NCBI GenBank assembly: GCA_963663365.2
Contig: CAXXIH010000008.1
Coordinates: 1,798,001-1,862,000, forward strand
Length of the DNA: 64,000 bases
Source of the DNA: G963663365 sp963663365
GTDB lineage: Bacteria > Hinthialibacterota > Hinthialibacteria > Hinthialibacterales > G963663365
Reading direction: 5' to 3'
Made by a program: the position numbers and the translations under genes. Positions 62,230 through 64,000 of the stretch are shown here, one piece after another (the stretch's first letter is position 1; every line of letters starts with the position of its first letter). Under the pieces are notes generated by a model that saw only the letters and a list, made by a program, of their open reading frames with translations, had not been told where the DNA came from and searched no databases.

Positions 62230-63057
62230 TTAATGTTTCTGTTTCGCCGATAGTTCTCGTTTCTTATCTTCCAATACATTGGGCTTAACAGTCATGGTTT
62301 TCTCGCCAAACAAACTGAATTTCAGCCATTGAAAACCGAATTTCAGAAGTTCAACATCATCCTCGCGAATCCGCTCCTGGGTTTCGGAATCCACTTCGAA
62401 CATTTCCAGGAACCGGCTCTCAAAAACAAAACGGCGGAAAACATCGACGTTGTAGCAAACCATAAAAAACATCTCCATTTTTTGAGGAGAAAGGGTTTTG
62501 CTCTCTTCGAATCCCTTATGCAGAGCGATTTCTTTGAATAGTTCGCCAATTTCGTTGTACGCCTCAACACCCTGGTCTTCCATCCACTCCGAAATTGTCC
62601 ATTCCTTCTGCTCTGCAAATCCCTCGCAGTGGGATTCTTTCATTAAGAAATAAAATTCCTCGCGAAGGTTCGCTTCTCCATCACGAGGCGAAGCAAGACC
62701 GACCGGATACATGCGGCACGGCCAAGGCCGGTCTTCATAAATCGTGCAACCTTTAGATTCGCTTACAAACGGACAATTCTTCTCGTTGGAATCGACCATT
62801 TCCAACATAACCACCGGATATTTTTGATTTTTCTCAATGGGCATGAACGTATAGCGTTCCAGAAACTCTTCGGAACTCAGTCCAAGACGCTTTTTCATGC
62901 GGATGATGTCATAAGGCGTCAGAAAAATATTGACGTCCGCGCAGCAGCGGTTGAAGCATTGAATTTGTCTGTGACAAGAGAACGCAAAACGATCATCTTT
63001 GGTATAGCGCGTATATTCTTTTAAAATTGTTTCTTTTAGCTGCGCAATTTCATTCAT
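62230..63057 (-). CDS. YkgJ-family cysteine-cluster protein
   Basis: A 275-residue protein with the YkgJ pattern CHRQIQCFNRCCADVNIFLTPYDI near residue 28, then NCPFVSESKGCTIYEDRPWPCRMYPVG near residue 93, giving eight Cys of a metal or Fe-S site. The C-terminal half is helical, without known domains. The function of the family is unknown; it may bind Zn or Fe. The start overlaps the zinc-ribbon gene stop by four bases (ATGA), with GGGAG upstream, so the two are coupled. It lies between apr and qmo genes. Confidence 0.88.
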   Translation of the reverse strand: MNEIAQLKETILKEYTRYTKDDRFAFSCHRQIQCFNRCCADVNIFLTPYDIIRMKKRLGLSSEEFLERYTFMPIEKNQKYPVVMLEMVDSNEKNCPFVSESKGCTIYEDRPWPCRMYPVGLASPRDGEANLREEFYFLMKESHCEGFAEQKEWTISEWMEDQGVEAYNEIGELFKEIALHKGFEESKTLSPQKMEMFFMVCYNVDVFRRFVFESRFLEMFEVDSETQERIREDDVELLKFGFQWLKFSLFGEKTMTVKPNVLEDKKRELSAKQKH

Positions 63058-63404
63058 GCTTCATCTCCCGAATCCTCTTCAACAATCTGGTTCTTCAAAG
63101 CATCGACCGACCAAACCGGCAAAGGGCCTTTCTCACCCGTTTGGGGATTCAATCGGTACCGATAGGAGGCGTGGGCGTTATATTGTGTTTTCATCCACTG
63201 CCAACCACGCAAAAAATACGGACATTCATCGTTAAAGCAGACATATTGGATTCCCTCTCCCCAAGTCGATTCACCGGGAACAGACCAAGGCCGCATCTCG
63301 GCTTGGCAATGGGGACAGTGAAAGGGACCTTTTTCTTTTGCGGGATCCTGCGCGTCATCCTGGCGGTTACCTTGGTTCGATCCCATAAAGTCGTGATGAT
63401 CCAT
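63054..63404 (-). CDS. Zinc-ribbon protein between aprA and qmo genes
   Basis: About 116 residues from the ATG at 63404, with AGGA eight bases upstream; a longer frame reads through the aprA hairpin. The N-terminus is His- and Asp-rich. The zinc-ribbon-like motif CPHCQAEMRPW...CFNDECPYF has four Cys, with ends NQIVEEDSGDEA. Such small proteins are common beside apr-qmo genes in sulfate reducers, role unknown. It overlaps the YkgJ-like gene by four bases. Confidence 0.8.
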   Translation of the reverse strand: MDHHDFMGSNQGNRQDDAQDPAKEKGPFHCPHCQAEMRPWSVPGESTWGEGIQYVCFNDECPYFLRGWQWMKTQYNAHASYRYRLNPQTGEKGPLPVWSVDALKNQIVEEDSGDEA

Positions 63405-63455
63405 TTCAGAAATCCTGATGACACCAACCGATTCCGCAAAAGTAACGAGGAAATC

Positions 63456-63487
63456 CCCTCCGGGCGTTCCGGAGAACGCCCGGAGGG
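63456..63487 (-). terminator. Strong hairpin after aprA
   Basis: A perfect 14-bp stem (CCCTCCGGGCGTTC with GAACGCCCGGAGGG) with a 4-base loop, TCCG on the transcribed minus strand. It lies 40 bases past the aprA stop and is followed by a short GATTTCC stretch. It is either a terminator or an RNA-processing site that sets aprA apart from the qmo genes. Confidence 0.75.
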
Positions 63488-63526
63488 ATATCAATCGTAA
63501 TCAGCAATCATTCTGCGTGAGTGCAA

Positions 63527-64000
63527 TCACCCACCCAGTAATTCGTGATCGCCCGCTTGTGCATAAATCGAAAGAATCGGACGCTTTGACATCTTCCATT
63601 CGCCTGCGGTGTTATCCCACTGACAGTTGACAAAGCATTTCCAATTATCCTCATCGATTTTGGGCAAATCGGCGCGATAGTAGTAACCCGGCCACCGGGT
63701 TTCTTCACGGAAGAGAATCGAGCGGACATGCGCTTCGGCCTGCCACATTCTGTGGACATTTTCCCAGCAGCGCATCAGCTCGTGCAGATCCGCCGCAGCC
63801 AGTTTGGCGGAGTCTTCTTTCAAGAAACCAAGCAGTTCCAATCCTTTATCCAATAAAGGCTTGCTGGTCGTGAACTGAGAACTCACGCCACCGGCGTACT
63901 CGTCCATGATCTTCTGCAAGCGGAACATGAAGTTCTTGGGTTTGATGTAGTTCGGATTGATATCCGGATCGCTTGAGGTCTTGCTGAACCGTTCGTAAAG
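63527..64000 (-). CDS. aprA: Adenylylsulfate reductase alpha subunit, C-terminal part (cut by window)
   Basis: The C-terminal 157 residues of AprA, open to the window edge. The frame begins LYERFSKTSSDPDINPNYIK in the window's last bases and includes KNFMFRLQKIMDEYAGGVSS, ETRWPGYYYRADLPKIDEDNWKCFVNCQWD and a KRPI tail. These match AprA, the FAD subunit that reduces APS to sulfite and AMP. The rest, and the expected aprB and sat, lie beyond the window. The intact end suggests a functional gene. Confidence 0.95.
   Translation of the reverse strand, partial: LYERFSKTSSDPDINPNYIKPKNFMFRLQKIMDEYAGGVSSQFTTSKPLLDKGLELLGFLKEDSAKLAAADLHELMRCWENVHRMWQAEAHVRSILFREETRWPGYYYRADLPKIDEDNWKCFVNCQWDNTAGEWKMSKRPILSIYAQAGDHELLGG

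Noticed and set aside
1..64000. tRNA, rRNA and riboswitch genes
   Set aside because: No cloverleaf, rRNA segment or known riboswitch core was recognised by eye; covariance-model searches would be needed to exclude them.

Overview
The window is a bacterial chromosomal segment packed with genes on both strands. Twin-arginine and lipoprotein signals, class III prepilin leaders, periplasmic Gfo/Idh/MocA oxidoreductases, a DUF1080 protein, a GH29-type fucosidase, a GH36-like enzyme with an NPCBM domain and a sodium:solute symporter suggest a Gram-negative, saccharolytic, uncultured lineage of the kind seen in Hydrogenedentota, Sumerlaeota or neighbours of the PVC group. That placement is inference from gene content only. 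The right third adds a near-complete dissimilatory sulfate/sulfite reduction gene set.

Layout. (1) 81-677: a lone prepilin. (2) 697-8890, minus strand: haem operon hemA-hemC-hemB-hemE-hemN-hemY-hemH, the classical protoporphyrin route, with hemL and hemD not in the window. (3) 9362-12562, plus strand: a membrane protein with LemA, a sialidase-like propeller protein and an Sfp-type phosphopantetheinyl transferase. (4) 12895-18843 and 37589-41280: sucrose and stress modules. A one-domain sigma-54 activator (15068-16135) sits between two strict -24/-12 (GG-N10-GC) promoters, one reading left into a PRC-barrel gene and one reading right into a sucrose-phosphate synthase/phosphatase fusion. A third such promoter at 37589 precedes a second PRC-barrel gene, a coiled-coil gene and sucrose synthase. 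(5) 18988-37336: a carbohydrate region with three exported Gfo/Idh proteins, glycoside hydrolases, a symporter, a tandem pair of unknown secreted proteins, a second prepilin, and two copies of a short terminal-inverted-repeat element, one enlarged by three 151-bp tandem repeats. (6) 42505-64000, minus strand: the sulfur respiration island. In transcription order it reads aprA (3' part), zinc-ribbon protein, YkgJ-like protein, qmoA, qmoB, qmoC, a CoA-disulfide/polysulfide reductase with rhodanese domain, dsrL-like, dsrA, dsrB, dsrD, dsrN, dsrC, RsbRD-like, dsrM, dsrK, dsrJ, dsrO, dsrP.

How the parts fit. AprA with QmoABC would take quinol electrons to APS. DsrAB with DsrD and DsrC would reduce sulfite, with electrons from the DsrMKJOP membrane complex and perhaps from NAD(P)H through the DsrL-like flavoprotein. 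DsrN would amidate sirohaem. The haem operon supplies tetrapyrrole for c- and b-type cytochromes and, through uroporphyrinogen III, for sirohaem. The glycosidases, symporter and Gfo/Idh enzymes would supply sugars. Paired sucrose synthesis and cleavage genes with the same promoter class suggest a regulated sucrose pool, either osmolyte or reserve. The least described items are the sigma-54 sucrose/PRC-barrel regulon, the coexistence of dsrD and a dsrL-like gene in one dsr operon, and the repeat-expanded TIR element.
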